Below are positions 55,464-63,560 of a stretch of 64,000 nucleotides of DNA, piece by piece. This DNA comes from JBOGNO01 sp050747245. Its GTDB lineage: Bacteria; Acidobacteriota; Terriglobia; Acidiferrales; UBA7541. The notes under the pieces were generated by a model. The model was not told where the DNA came from, searched no databases, and was given only the letters and a program-made list of their open reading frames with translations. The position numbers and the translations under genes are program-made. Position 1 is the first letter of the stretch. Each line of letters starts with the position of its first letter. The stretch lies in contig JBOGNO010000007.1 in the NCBI GenBank assembly GCA_050747245.1, positions 1 to 64,000 of the forward strand, given 5' to 3'.

Positions 55464-57071
55464 ATGGACGAAATAAAGCCGAATCAAAAACTGTACGACG
55501 TCGTCGAGGCGATCAGAGATGGGAAATTGTTGCTCCCCTCAATCCAAAGGTCGTTCGTTTGGGCACCAGACAGAATATGCAAGCTGATGGACTCGCTGAT
55601 GAGTGACTATCCAATCGGCTCTGTGCTTCTGTGGAGGCCCCCTTCTAGTTTGGAGATTAGAACCAAGGAGTTTGCCAAGGATTTTGTCTCCGGAAGACGG
55701 CAAGTTTCGTTAGACCGCCTGTTGAAACCTGCGCCTTACCTCGTGTTGGATGGGCAACAGAGACTTCAGTCTCTTTTCTTGTCGTTCTTCGGCAGCTATG
55801 ACGGGAAACATCTCTATTTCAAAGTCGACAGTGATCCATCTAAAGAACAGGACGGCTTGAAGTATCAATTTGAGTTTCGGAAGCCCGACAGCGCCGAACT
55901 GGAATCGCCCTGGTTGCTGGTGAGAGAAGCAGCCACCGTCCAGATTCCCAAAATCAGTTCGTTTGTCAACCTTCGGTTCAGCAAGTTTGCGGGTGATGTA
56001 AAAGAGAGAATCATCAGCAACTTATTGAAGTTTATCCAAGTCTTTAAGATCGACGATAAGTTGGCGATCCAGAACGTTCAGCAGGAGCTACCTTATGAAG
56101 ACGTTCTCGAGGTCTTTGTGAGGGTCAATTCGGGTGGAATGGTCTTGACTAAATCTGATCTAGTTTTTTCCACAATAGTCCTGCATGCACCTGAGATGGA
56201 AAAAAAGTTTATCGAATTGGTTGATCAACTCAATGGTGGGGGAGAATACGATTTCGACACGGATTTTATTATCAAAAGCTCCTTTATTGTTCTCGGGCAA
56301 GGCGCAAAATACGACGTCGAAAAATTGAGAGATAGAAAGTATGTCAATGCATTGGAGAACCGTTTCTCCGAACTCGAACGAGCAGTTGTCTCCGCCAAGG
56401 AATTTCTCAAGACAAGTGCCAAGCTTCTGTCGAAGAGATTCCTAAAGTCTGATCTGGCCCTGATACCCGTAATCGATTTTCTATTCAATCAGCCCCACCA
56501 GCAATTGCCAGAGGGGCAGTCGAAACGCCTCAGACAGTACTTGTACATGTCTTTCTTTATGAAGTTCTACTCATATGGTCCGGATGGGAAACTTGATGTT
56601 ATCCATCGAATGGCAAAGGGTTCAGAAAGCAAGTTTCCTCGTCGGGAAATTGGTAGCTACATGGAAGAGAGGACGGGTATCAAATACGATTTCCACCTGG
56701 GACTCGCAGGCAATGATTTGGATTTGGTGCTTAACATTATCGAGGACGGTGTGTCGGAGATTCCTAAGCTCAGGGGATGGAGCTTGGAGAAAGATCATAT
56801 CTTCCCGCGCAGTGTTCTGTCCGCAAAGGGCATTCCGGAGTCCTTGACAGACAGGGTTGGAAATTTTCGATTGATAAACAAGACGAGGAACATCGAAAAG
56901 AGTAAAAGCATCCCTGCCGAAGATGCCGAATTCTTCGGTTCCGACGATGTGGAGCTGAAGAAGTTGTATTTGCAGGCCAGAAAGAGTCTGACTGCCGATA
57001 CGATTGAACGATTCGTGGTACGCAGAGAGGACTTGATAGCCGAAAAGGTTAAAGGGTTTCTCAGATTTTGA
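55464..57071 (+). CDS. DUF262 (GmrS-like) and HNH-nuclease protein, probable defence gene
   Basis: 535 residues, visibly more AT-rich than its neighbours. The N-terminal DUF262 domain has PSIQRSFVWAPDRICKLMDS and the conserved nucleotide-binding DGQQR at residues 96-100 (LVLDGQQRLQSLF). A VNSGGMVLTKSDLVFS segment follows. The C-terminus has an HNH-like (DUF1524/GmrD-like) motif DHIFP at about 444-448 with downstream GNFRLINKTRN. This fused GmrSD-like layout is known from modification-dependent restriction and other phage-defence proteins. The start is the ATG at 55464 with GGGGAGGTGA directly before. It stands alone between repeat cluster B and the hairpin array, suggesting acquisition by transfer. 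Its target is unknown. Confidence 0.87.
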   Translation: MDEIKPNQKLYDVVEAIRDGKLLLPSIQRSFVWAPDRICKLMDSLMSDYPIGSVLLWRPPSSLEIRTKEFAKDFVSGRRQVSLDRLLKPAPYLVLDGQQRLQSLFLSFFGSYDGKHLYFKVDSDPSKEQDGLKYQFEFRKPDSAELESPWLLVREAATVQIPKISSFVNLRFSKFAGDVKERIISNLLKFIQVFKIDDKLAIQNVQQELPYEDVLEVFVRVNSGGMVLTKSDLVFSTIVLHAPEMEKKFIELVDQLNGGGEYDFDTDFIIKSSFIVLGQGAKYDVEKLRDRKYVNALENRFSELERAVVSAKEFLKTSAKLLSKRFLKSDLALIPVIDFLFNQPHQQLPEGQSKRLRQYLYMSFFMKFYSYGPDGKLDVIHRMAKGSESKFPRREIGSYMEERTGIKYDFHLGLAGNDLDLVLNIIEDGVSEIPKLRGWSLEKDHIFPRSVLSAKGIPESLTDRVGNFRLINKTRNIEKSKSIPAEDAEFFGSDDVELKKLYLQARKSLTADTIERFVVRREDLIAEKVKGFLRF

Positions 57072-57287
57072 TCATTGTTGCGCCGCTTGGGTTTCGCGTC
57101 CTGGACACGTTCCCGGCAGTTCAGCATTCAGGGCATATTTTTCCTGGGACGGGCAGGAAGGGATTTGGCGGCGAGTTTCGCGCGGAGGAGTTGTTGTTTG
57201 CGGGAGGTACGTTCCACGGAACCAACTGGGACGCAAGCCGCGCGGCTGCGCAGGTGCCGTGGTAAGTGCGCCTGTAAACCGAGAGAA

Positions 57288-57823
57288 CCCACATGCCCCG
57301 ATGAAATCCATCGGGGTGAACTCCTTCGGCATGTGGGGCACCCAGACCCGGAAGAAGAGTCAGAATCCCCACCCTTCGTCCCGCAGAAGCGTCCGGGACG
57401 CAGACTTCGCGCTGCGCGAAGGATGGGGCACCCGAAAATTAAGAGTGAAGATGCCCACCTTCCCGATAAAAAGCATCGGGATGCAGAAGGCGCAAAAGGT
57501 GGCCGCTACATAGGCAGATTCCCCACATGCAAGATCGGCATGTGGGGCATCCAGACCGGAAAGAAAGGTCAAAGACCGCACCCCTGGAATACAAAAGGTG
57601 CGGCACCCACGAGAAAAATCAAATTCCCCACCCTTCGCTGTGCGAAGGATGGGGCACCCACGAGGAAAATCAAAATCCCCATACGCCCCGACAAACTGCG
57701 TCGGGGTAAACTCCTACGGCGCATGGGGCACCGAGACCTGGAAGCAAAGTCAGAATCCCCACCCTTCGTCCCGCAGATGCCTCCGGGACGCAAACTTCGC
57801 GCTGCGCGAAGTATGGGGCACCC
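57288..57823. repeat. Array of eight tandem hairpin units with variable stems
   Basis: Eight units of 33-70 nt at 57288-57343, 57364-57433, 57451-57503, 57519-57552, 57576-57608, 57624-57658, 57675-57732 and 57754-57823. Most begin near ATYCCCCAC and end near GTGGGGCACCC, but the lower stems differ and still pair: CCACATGCC/GGCATGTGG, CCTTCGC/GCGAAGG, CCCCACATGC/GCATGTGGGG, CCGCACC/GGTGCGG, CCACCTT/AAGGTGG. Linkers of 15-25 nt are similar (GGAAGAAGAGTCAGAAT, GAGGAAAATCAAAAT). Several units contain an inner hairpin (CCCCGATG/CATCGGGG). The second and eighth units are nearly identical. This is a REP/BIME-like or structured-RNA array, not CRISPR. Confidence 0.85.
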
Positions 57824-57840
57824 GACGGAGAGCAGAAGGC

Positions 57841-57878
57841 AAGAAGCAGATCCCTCGGCTGCGCTCGGGATGACAGAT
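57841..57878 (+). repeat. Short palindromic repeat, copy 1
   Basis: GCAGATCCCTCGGCTGCGC followed by TCGGGATGACAGA contains an ATCCCTCG/CTCGGGAT-type inverted repeat. A near-identical direct copy lies at 59131-59172. The two flank the RDD gene. Confidence 0.75.
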
Positions 57879-57901
57879 TGGGGAATGGCCCGTGATACCT
57901 G

Positions 57902-59017
57902 CTAAATGTGGCGGGGAGAGGTGTGGGCGGAGGAATAAGCTCCGGGGCGGCGGGAGGAAATGGGCTCCGCGGCGGAGGAATCAGGTGCGGGCGAGGCGGA
58001 GGTGAGGTAGGTGCGGGAGATGCGGTCGTGCCAGGTGAGGAGGTCTTCGTCCCAGAGAGACCAGAGGAAGCCCAAGAGAAGCGTGACGCCGGAAAGGAAG
58101 TAGCCGAAGCTACGCCAGGAAAGTTCGTGAGAGTCGGCGAGGGTGCCATCCATGCGCACGACGGAGATATTGCGAAGCATCATGCCCGGAGTGGGTCCGC
58201 CAAAATAAGTGAACATCGAAAAATAAATTACGTAGAGCAGAAAAAAGGTGAGGGCGTACACGGCGGCGTCGACGCGATCGAAGGCCAACTCGCCGCCGCC
58301 GGCACGAAAGGCTCCGAGAAATGCGGCGAGGACTCCGGCGAGGATACAGAGGTCGAGCAGGCCGGCGAAGCGGCGTTCGCGAATGGTGGCGACGGGAACG
58401 AGAGCGGATTGCGGATGTTGGCGTTCGCGCTCGCCCGCGAAATCGAGCGCGGGTTGAGAGACATTGATTTCGAGGCGCACAGGCTCCTGCGGCGCGGTTC
58501 GCGACGGCGGACGCGAACGGGCGGAGGCGCGAGAAGCGGTGCGATCCGGCTGGGCAGACGCGGAATCAGAAGCGCGAGCTTCAGAAGAAAACGGCAAGGA
58601 GACTTGGGTATCCGGGGCGGCACGGCCGTGGCGAGCACGGTAGGCGGCGAGCTTGGCGGCAAGTATGCGGCGCCATTCCGGGTCCTCGGATGTCACGGCT
58701 AGGGCGGATTCGTCGGAGGAGTCAAAATCCCCACCCTTCGCGGAGCGAAGGATGGGGCACCCGTCGGAAGAAGAAGAGTCAAAATCGGCAGCATTTGCTC
58801 TTGTCGACCCGCGCGCGTCGGAAGTGCGGCTGGCCGCGGCGGATTCGGCTGGGGGGAGGGATTCGCGGGCCCCGATTCCTTTGCCGCGGTGAACCGCGTC
58901 GGGGCAAGCATCGGGGCAGGCAGGAGAATTGCTCTCTTCAAAGCGCAAATCGCAGAACGAGCATGCTCCGTTATCGTCGGAACTAATCGAGCCGCACTGA
59001 GGGCAGATTCGAAGCAC
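57902..59017 (-). CDS. RDD-family membrane protein with N-terminal zinc ribbon and an in-frame repeat
   Basis: 371 residues starting at a GTG. The N-terminus is a zinc-ribbon-like segment (CPQCGS, CSFCDL). A long disordered, low-complexity stretch of about 160 residues follows. The C-terminal RDD domain has about three membrane helices (ERRFAGLLDLCILAGVLAAF, YFGGPTPGMMLRNISVVRMD, LLTWHDRISRTYLTS). RDD proteins are mostly uncharacterised, and some act in ion transport. In the disordered part, residues encoded by 58711-58785 derive from one unit of the neighbouring hairpin array (SSSDGCPILRSAKGGDFDSS). A short SPACPDACPDAVHRGKG stretch may also be repeat-derived. The insertions keep the frame. 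Confidence 0.82.
   Translation of the reverse strand: MLRICPQCGSISSDDNGACSFCDLRFEESNSPACPDACPDAVHRGKGIGARESLPPAESAAASRTSDARGSTRANAADFDSSSSDGCPILRSAKGGDFDSSDESALAVTSEDPEWRRILAAKLAAYRARHGRAAPDTQVSLPFSSEARASDSASAQPDRTASRASARSRPPSRTAPQEPVRLEINVSQPALDFAGERERQHPQSALVPVATIRERRFAGLLDLCILAGVLAAFLGAFRAGGGELAFDRVDAAVYALTFFLLYVIYFSMFTYFGGPTPGMMLRNISVVRMDGTLADSHELSWRSFGYFLSGVTLLLGFLWSLWDEDLLTWHDRISRTYLTSASPAPDSSAAEPISSRRPGAYSSAHTSPRHI
58711..58785. repeat. Hairpin-array unit inside the RDD coding frame
   Basis: The segment CCCCACCCTTCG...CGAAGGATGGGGCACCC at 58730-58762 matches the sixth unit of the array. It is flanked on both sides by the same linker type (CGTCGGAGGAGTCAAAATC and CGTCGGAAGAAGAAGAGTC), so a whole unit with its linkers is present. 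In the minus-strand frame it encodes GCPILRSAKGGDFDSS without a stop. Confidence 0.85.
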
Positions 59018-59327
59018 TGGTCCGTTTTGCGCTGCGGGCGCCTGAAGACGGGCTCCTTATGTTAGCAAGCGGCGGGCGGGGCGCAACGACCGTTTGCGGG
59101 GCTGTCGCGAAAGAGAAAATACAAATCAGAAAGCAGAAAGCAGATCCCTCGACTGCGCTCGGGATGACAGACTCGAGGAGGTCGCGGGAGGAACAAGGTG
59201 GATCGCAATGGGAGCGATCGGGAGTCATAAACCACGCGCTGCAACGCGCGTTGCCGGAGTCGCGAGGGCGTGCTAGGCTCTGGATTCCCGATTTGAGCCA
59301 CGGGGGACGCAAAGACCTCACGCCGCG
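59018..59327. other. Intergenic region between the RDD gene and lptD
   Basis: Divergent promoters for both genes should lie here but none is convincing. The only structure is the second copy of the short palindromic repeat at 59131-59172. Confidence 0.55.
59131..59172 (+). repeat. Short palindromic repeat, copy 2
   Basis: GCAGATCCCTCGACTGCGC followed by TCGGGATGACAGAC matches copy 1 at 57841-57878 in the same orientation with one difference in the core (A for G). It can form a short hairpin. Confidence 0.75.
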
Positions 59328-61688
59328 ATGCACATCCCAGAAAAACAGGAAACCGAAGGCAGCAAGAAAGAAGCAAACAGCCAGCCCCGCAAGCGCGGTA
59401 ATTTTTCTCCGAAAATCAGATGGGTGAGTTGGGCGATTGTCGTCGCGATGCTGCTCGGGGCGGGGAAACCTGCGCGGGGGGCTCCGCAGCAGAAAAAAAT
59501 CGTGACGGGCGAAGGCACGGCGACGCTTGAAGCAGACGAGCAGAAGCAGGTGGGGAAAAAGGCTTACGCCAACGGGCACGTGGAAATCCATTACCAGAAT
59601 GCGATCCTGCGCGCGGATCACGTGGAATACGACGACGATACATTCGTGGCCGCGGCGCGGGGCCACGTGCAGCTCGACCAGGACGCGCAGCACCTCGAGG
59701 CGGACGACGGGACTTACAACGTGCGCACGGGCGTAGGAGTGTTTCATCACGTGCGCGGGACTTTTGCGATTCAGCGGCGGCCGGAGCCGAGCCTGCTGAT
59801 CAGCCCGAACCCGCTGTACTTCAACGCCGCGGAAGTGGAGCGCGTGGATGAGAAGACTTACAAGGCGCGGCACGCGTGGGTGACCGTGTGCCCCCCGAAC
59901 CGGCCGAAATGGAAATTTTACGCGCCGCGGGTGACCATCCATCTGGAACAGCAGGTGCGCATGGAAGGGGCCAGCTTCCGATTTTTTTCCGTGCCGGTAT
60001 TTTATTTGCCGTATGCGACGGCGCCCGCTTCGCGGCGCGCGCGGGATTCGGGATTCATGATCCCGGACGTGGGAACGAGCTCGCGCAAAGGAACTTTTTT
60101 CGGGGATTCGTTCTACTGGGCGCCGCTCGACTGGGTGGACGCGACGCTCGGAGCGCAATTCTTGGGCAAGCGAGGCTGGTCGCAAAACGAAGAAGTGCGC
60201 ATGCGGCCGTGGGAAGACGCGCGGTTCGAAGCGACGTACTACGACGTGCACGACCGGGGGCTGATTTCGAGCGGGGTCAACCAAGGCTCGCAGGGCGGGC
60301 ATGAATTCCACGTGGGGTTCGACGCGTTCCTGCCGGGCAACTGGCGGGCGGTGGCGGATTTGAACGGGCTCAGTTCGCTGACGTTCCGCCTGGCGTTTTC
60401 GGAGACGTTTCAGCAGGCGGTGAATTCGGAAGTGCGCAATACGGCGTTCGTGACGAATTCGTTTCGCGGATTCACATTCGGGCTTGCGGCGATCAGCTAC
60501 AAGGATTTTTTGAGCGCGACGCCGCAGACGGATATTTTTCTGCGCAACGCGCCGGAAGCGCGGTTCGGAAGCGTGCCGCAGGCTCCGTGGAGCAAGCTGC
60601 CGGTATATTTCGGGTTCGATTTTTTCGCGGGCGCGGTGGACCGCAACGAACAAGTGCCCGGAGGCTTGCGCACGGATGGATTCGTGTCGCGCACGGAATT
60701 CGCTCCGAATGTGACCATCCCGCTGCGCTGGGGGCCGTGGCTGGGAGTGACGCCGAGCTTCACGCTGCGCACGACGCGCTACGCGGCGCAGCAGCAGAAC
60801 GGCACGCTGCTCGAGAAGCCGCTGCTGCGGACGACGGAAGAATTCACGCTGGACGTGCGGCCGCCAGCGCTTGCGCGGGTGTGGGAACGAGGAACGGAAA
60901 AATGGAAGCACACCATCGAGCCGGGGATCACCTACCGCTACGTCAACGGGGTGAACGAATTCGGGAATTTTTTGCGCTTCGATGAGAATGAAACGCTGAC
61001 GGACACGAGCGAAGTGGAGTACGGCCTGACGCAAAGGCTCTTCCACAGAAGCGGAGAGGGCGACACGGAGGAACTGGTGACGTGGCGGCTCAACCAGAAA
61101 TACTTTTTCGATCCCACATTCGGCGGGGCGTTCGTGCCCGGACAGAGAAACGTGTTTCAGGCGCTCGATTCGCTGACGCCGTTCGCGTTCGAGGACTTCC
61201 TGCACCGGTTTTCACCGATCATCAGCGACCTGCAAGTGACGCCCGGCGGGCGATACGACGCGGAATTTCGCGTGGACTTCGATCCCAAGCGCGGGCAGGC
61301 GACGGCGTACGGCACGCTGCTGAAGTTGAGGCCGTACAAGGAATCGTTCATCACGCTGGCGCATTTTTCGGTGCTGAACCTGCCCGCCGAGCTGGTCAGT
61401 TCGGGGGCGCTCGCGCGATCGAACCAGGTGCGGTTCCTCATCGGCTATGGCGACTTGAACCGGCGGGGACTGAACGGGGCGTTCGGATTCAGCTACGACA
61501 TCGGGCAGCAGCAGTTCCAGAACCAGATTATCCAGGTGTCGTACAACGGGTCGTGCTGCGGCATAGGATTCGAATACCGGCGGCTGGCGCTGGGAAACGT
61601 ACGCGTGGAAAACCAGTACCGCATCCTGCTGCTGATCGCCAATATCGGTTCGGCGGGAAACCTGCGGCGGCAGGAAAAGATATTCTGA
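59328..61688 (+). CDS. lptD: LPS-assembly outer-membrane protein LptD
   Basis: 786 residues. A signal-anchor (WVSWAIVVAMLLGAGKPARG) is followed by the OstA/LptA-like N-terminal domain of about 60-230 (GTATLEADEQKQVGKKAYAN, HVEIHYQNAILRADHVEYDD). A large beta-barrel domain follows, with family-like VPVFYLPYATAPASRRARDS and GFMIPDVGTSSRKG. The C-terminal CCGIGFEYRR carries the cysteine pair used for disulfide bonding to the N-terminal domain. It inserts lipopolysaccharide into the outer membrane together with LptE. The ATG at 59328 is the first in frame. The amidase gene begins only six bases after its stop. Confidence 0.92.
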   Translation: MHIPEKQETEGSKKEANSQPRKRGNFSPKIRWVSWAIVVAMLLGAGKPARGAPQQKKIVTGEGTATLEADEQKQVGKKAYANGHVEIHYQNAILRADHVEYDDDTFVAAARGHVQLDQDAQHLEADDGTYNVRTGVGVFHHVRGTFAIQRRPEPSLLISPNPLYFNAAEVERVDEKTYKARHAWVTVCPPNRPKWKFYAPRVTIHLEQQVRMEGASFRFFSVPVFYLPYATAPASRRARDSGFMIPDVGTSSRKGTFFGDSFYWAPLDWVDATLGAQFLGKRGWSQNEEVRMRPWEDARFEATYYDVHDRGLISSGVNQGSQGGHEFHVGFDAFLPGNWRAVADLNGLSSLTFRLAFSETFQQAVNSEVRNTAFVTNSFRGFTFGLAAISYKDFLSATPQTDIFLRNAPEARFGSVPQAPWSKLPVYFGFDFFAGAVDRNEQVPGGLRTDGFVSRTEFAPNVTIPLRWGPWLGVTPSFTLRTTRYAAQQQNGTLLEKPLLRTTEEFTLDVRPPALARVWERGTEKWKHTIEPGITYRYVNGVNEFGNFLRFDENETLTDTSEVEYGLTQRLFHRSGEGDTEELVTWRLNQKYFFDPTFGGAFVPGQRNVFQALDSLTPFAFEDFLHRFSPIISDLQVTPGGRYDAEFRVDFDPKRGQATAYGTLLKLRPYKESFITLAHFSVLNLPAELVSSGALARSNQVRFLIGYGDLNRRGLNGAFGFSYDIGQQQFQNQIIQVSYNGSCCGIGFEYRRLALGNVRVENQYRILLLIANIGSAGNLRRQEKIF

Positions 61689-61694
61689 GCGGCC

Positions 61695-63134
61695 GTGACA
61701 CGCGCGCTTGAAAACGAACTCGGATTTCTCACCATCGAAGAAGCTGCCGACCTCCTGCGGCGGAAAAAAATTTCTCCGGTAGAACTTGTGGAGGATGCGC
61801 TCGCGCGAATCGCGCGGATCGAACCGCGATTGAACGCGTTCATCACCGTGACGGCGGAGCAGGCGCGGCGAGCGGCGCGGCGCGCGGAGCGGGAAATCAT
61901 GCGCGGCGGCGCGCGCGGTGCTCTGCACGGGATTCCCATCACGCTCAAGGACAATATCGAGACGCGCGGAGTGCGCACGACGGCGGGATCGAAAATTCTT
62001 GCGCGCTTCGTGCCGAAAAAAGATGCGGCGATCGCAGAGCGGCTGGCGCGGGCGGGCGCCATCCTGCTTGGGAAAACCAATTTGCACGAATTCGCTTACG
62101 GCGTGACGACGGAAAATCCGCACTACGGCGCGACACGCAATCCGTGGGCGGGCGAAAGGATTGCGGGAGGGTCGAGCGGCGGATCGGCCGCGGCGCTCGC
62201 GGCGGGGATTGGATTTGCTTCCGTGGGCACGGATACGGGCGGTTCGATTCGCATTCCGGCGGCGCTGTGCGGGATCGTAGGGCTGAAGCCGACATACGGG
62301 CGGGTGAGCTGCCGGGGCGTGGTGCCGCTGGCGCGGACGTTCGACGTGGCGGGGCCGCTGGCGCGGACGGCGCGGGACGCGGCGATGGTGTTAGGAACGA
62401 TTGCGGGAGCGGATGCGCAAGACTCCGCAACGGTCGAGATGGCCGTGCCAAATTACGGGCGCGTGCTTCGCGGGCGGCTGCGCGGGCTGCGGATTGGCTG
62501 GCCTCGAGAATATTTTTTTGAGCGCGTGGATGGGGAAGTGCTGCGCGCGCTCGAGGAGGTGGCGCGGACGCTTGGAAGACTCGGCGCGAAGGTTCGCAGG
62601 GTTTCGCTGCCAAATATTGCCGAAGGGGATGAGCCAAGCACGCAGATCGCGCTCGCGGAGGCAACGGAATTTCACGAGGGCGCGGGATGGTTCCCTGCGC
62701 GAGCGAAAGATTACGGCGCGGACGTGCGCAAGCGGCTGGAGTTGGGCGCGCGCGTGACGGCGGTTCAATATATGCGCTCGCTTGAAAAGCGAAAAATTGT
62801 GAGCGCCGATTTTGCGGCAGCGTTCGAGAAAGTGGATGCGATTCTTGCGCCCGTAACGCCGATTGCGGCTCCCAGGCGCGGAGAAAAGTCGGTGAAGATT
62901 GGCGGCAGGGAAGAATCCGTGCGCGCGACACTGATTCGCATGAACCGGCCCGCCAATTTTGCGGGGCTGCCGGCAACTTCAGTGCCGTGCGGATTCACGC
63001 GCGAAGGGTTGCCCATGGGGATGCAGCTTATCGGGCGTGCTTGGGAGGAAGCGACGCTGCTGCGGATCGCGCATGCGTTCGAGCAGGCCACGGAGTGGCA
63101 TTTGCGGCGTCCCGCGCTTGATTCGTTCTTCTGA
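61695..63134 (+). CDS. Amidase-signature family protein (GatA-like)
   Basis: 479 residues, probably cytoplasmic. The Ser-cisSer-Lys triad can be assigned: Lys85 (PITLKDNIETRG), cis-Ser160 (IAGGSSGGSAAALA) and nucleophile Ser184 (GTDTGGSIRIPAALCG), with the same spacing as GatA. The following GLKPTYGRVSCRGVVPLART resembles general amidases more than tRNA-dependent GatA (where FASSLDQIGP is usual). gatB and gatC are absent, so a small-molecule or peptide amidase is likelier than the tRNA amidotransferase subunit. It starts at a GTG six bases after lptD. Confidence 0.87.
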   Translation: MTRALENELGFLTIEEAADLLRRKKISPVELVEDALARIARIEPRLNAFITVTAEQARRAARRAEREIMRGGARGALHGIPITLKDNIETRGVRTTAGSKILARFVPKKDAAIAERLARAGAILLGKTNLHEFAYGVTTENPHYGATRNPWAGERIAGGSSGGSAAALAAGIGFASVGTDTGGSIRIPAALCGIVGLKPTYGRVSCRGVVPLARTFDVAGPLARTARDAAMVLGTIAGADAQDSATVEMAVPNYGRVLRGRLRGLRIGWPREYFFERVDGEVLRALEEVARTLGRLGAKVRRVSLPNIAEGDEPSTQIALAEATEFHEGAGWFPARAKDYGADVRKRLELGARVTAVQYMRSLEKRKIVSADFAAAFEKVDAILAPVTPIAAPRRGEKSVKIGGREESVRATLIRMNRPANFAGLPATSVPCGFTREGLPMGMQLIGRAWEEATLLRIAHAFEQATEWHLRRPALDSFF

Positions 63135-63148
63135 CCATCACCCTGAGT

Positions 63149-63466
63149 TCAATGACGGCTCATAGCCCACAAAGTAAATATCAGACCCAGCATTAAGCTG
63201 ATGAAAAGTACGAGTCGCACCAGGGTTCCGGTTCGTGTCGGCTTCTTGCGTCCCAATGCCTCGACCCTATTCCACATGAAGAGACCGAAGAATATGCCTA
63301 GAGCCATAGATATCACGAACCGCACAACAATTTTATAAGGCGAGGCAAGGTGGTGAGTTGTATACCAATCGTAGAGAGTTATAGCTAAGGCGTTTCCACC
63401 ACCCCCACCTAGAACTCCCCATACGAGGACAAATAGTGCCTTACGTGGAGCCTTGACTGTTTCCAT
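63149..63466 (-). CDS. Small membrane protein of unknown function
   Basis: 105 residues with three predicted membrane helices (ALFVLVWGVLGGGGGNALAI, VVRFVISMALGIFFGLFMWN, LVRLVLFISLMLGLIFTLWA) and a short basic loop (RVEALGRKKPTRTG). The ATG at 63466 has no strong ribosome-binding site. Codon use is a little more AT-rich than in the neighbouring genes. I do not recognise the family. Confidence 0.6.
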   Translation of the reverse strand: METVKAPRKALFVLVWGVLGGGGGNALAITLYDWYTTHHLASPYKIVVRFVISMALGIFFGLFMWNRVEALGRKKPTRTGTLVRLVLFISLMLGLIFTLWAMSRH

Positions 63467-63560
63467 CTGCCGAAATATTAATGTGGTTTGATTCCTGAGA
63501 GCAAGATTAAACGAACTGTTAAATAGCTATGGGAGATACAGCAACCATGATTCCGAGGAG

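Larger units (their letters stand above)
57072..57901. other. Intergenic region with hairpin array
   Basis: No gene is supported between the DUF262 stop and the RDD gene. The first 215 nt hold nothing recognisable. The rest is the hairpin-unit array (57288-57823) and one copy of a short palindromic repeat (57841-57878). Open frames crossing the array on either strand are repetitive and unlike proteins. Confidence 0.75.

Noticed and set aside
57288..57823. CRISPR array
   Set aside because: The units are hairpins of 33-70 nt with changing stems and similar linkers. There are no uniform direct repeats with unique spacers of constant length, and no cas genes.
58983..58994. A further TGTCYCGATTAG box (CTAATCGAGCCG) that could be a right end for cluster B
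   Set aside because: It differs at two of twelve positions, lies in RDD coding sequence, and has no core at the 27-nt offset. Similar chance matches occur near 1277 and 19916.
58983..61205. A 740-residue minus-strand reading frame opposite lptD
   Set aside because: It is an Arg- and His-rich shadow of a GC-rich gene. The plus strand encodes a complete LptD with signal sequence and family motifs.
61695..63134. gatA of the tRNA-dependent amidotransferase
   Set aside because: The catalytic triad fits, but the GatA-specific segment after the nucleophile differs and neither gatB nor gatC is present, so only an amidase-family call is made.
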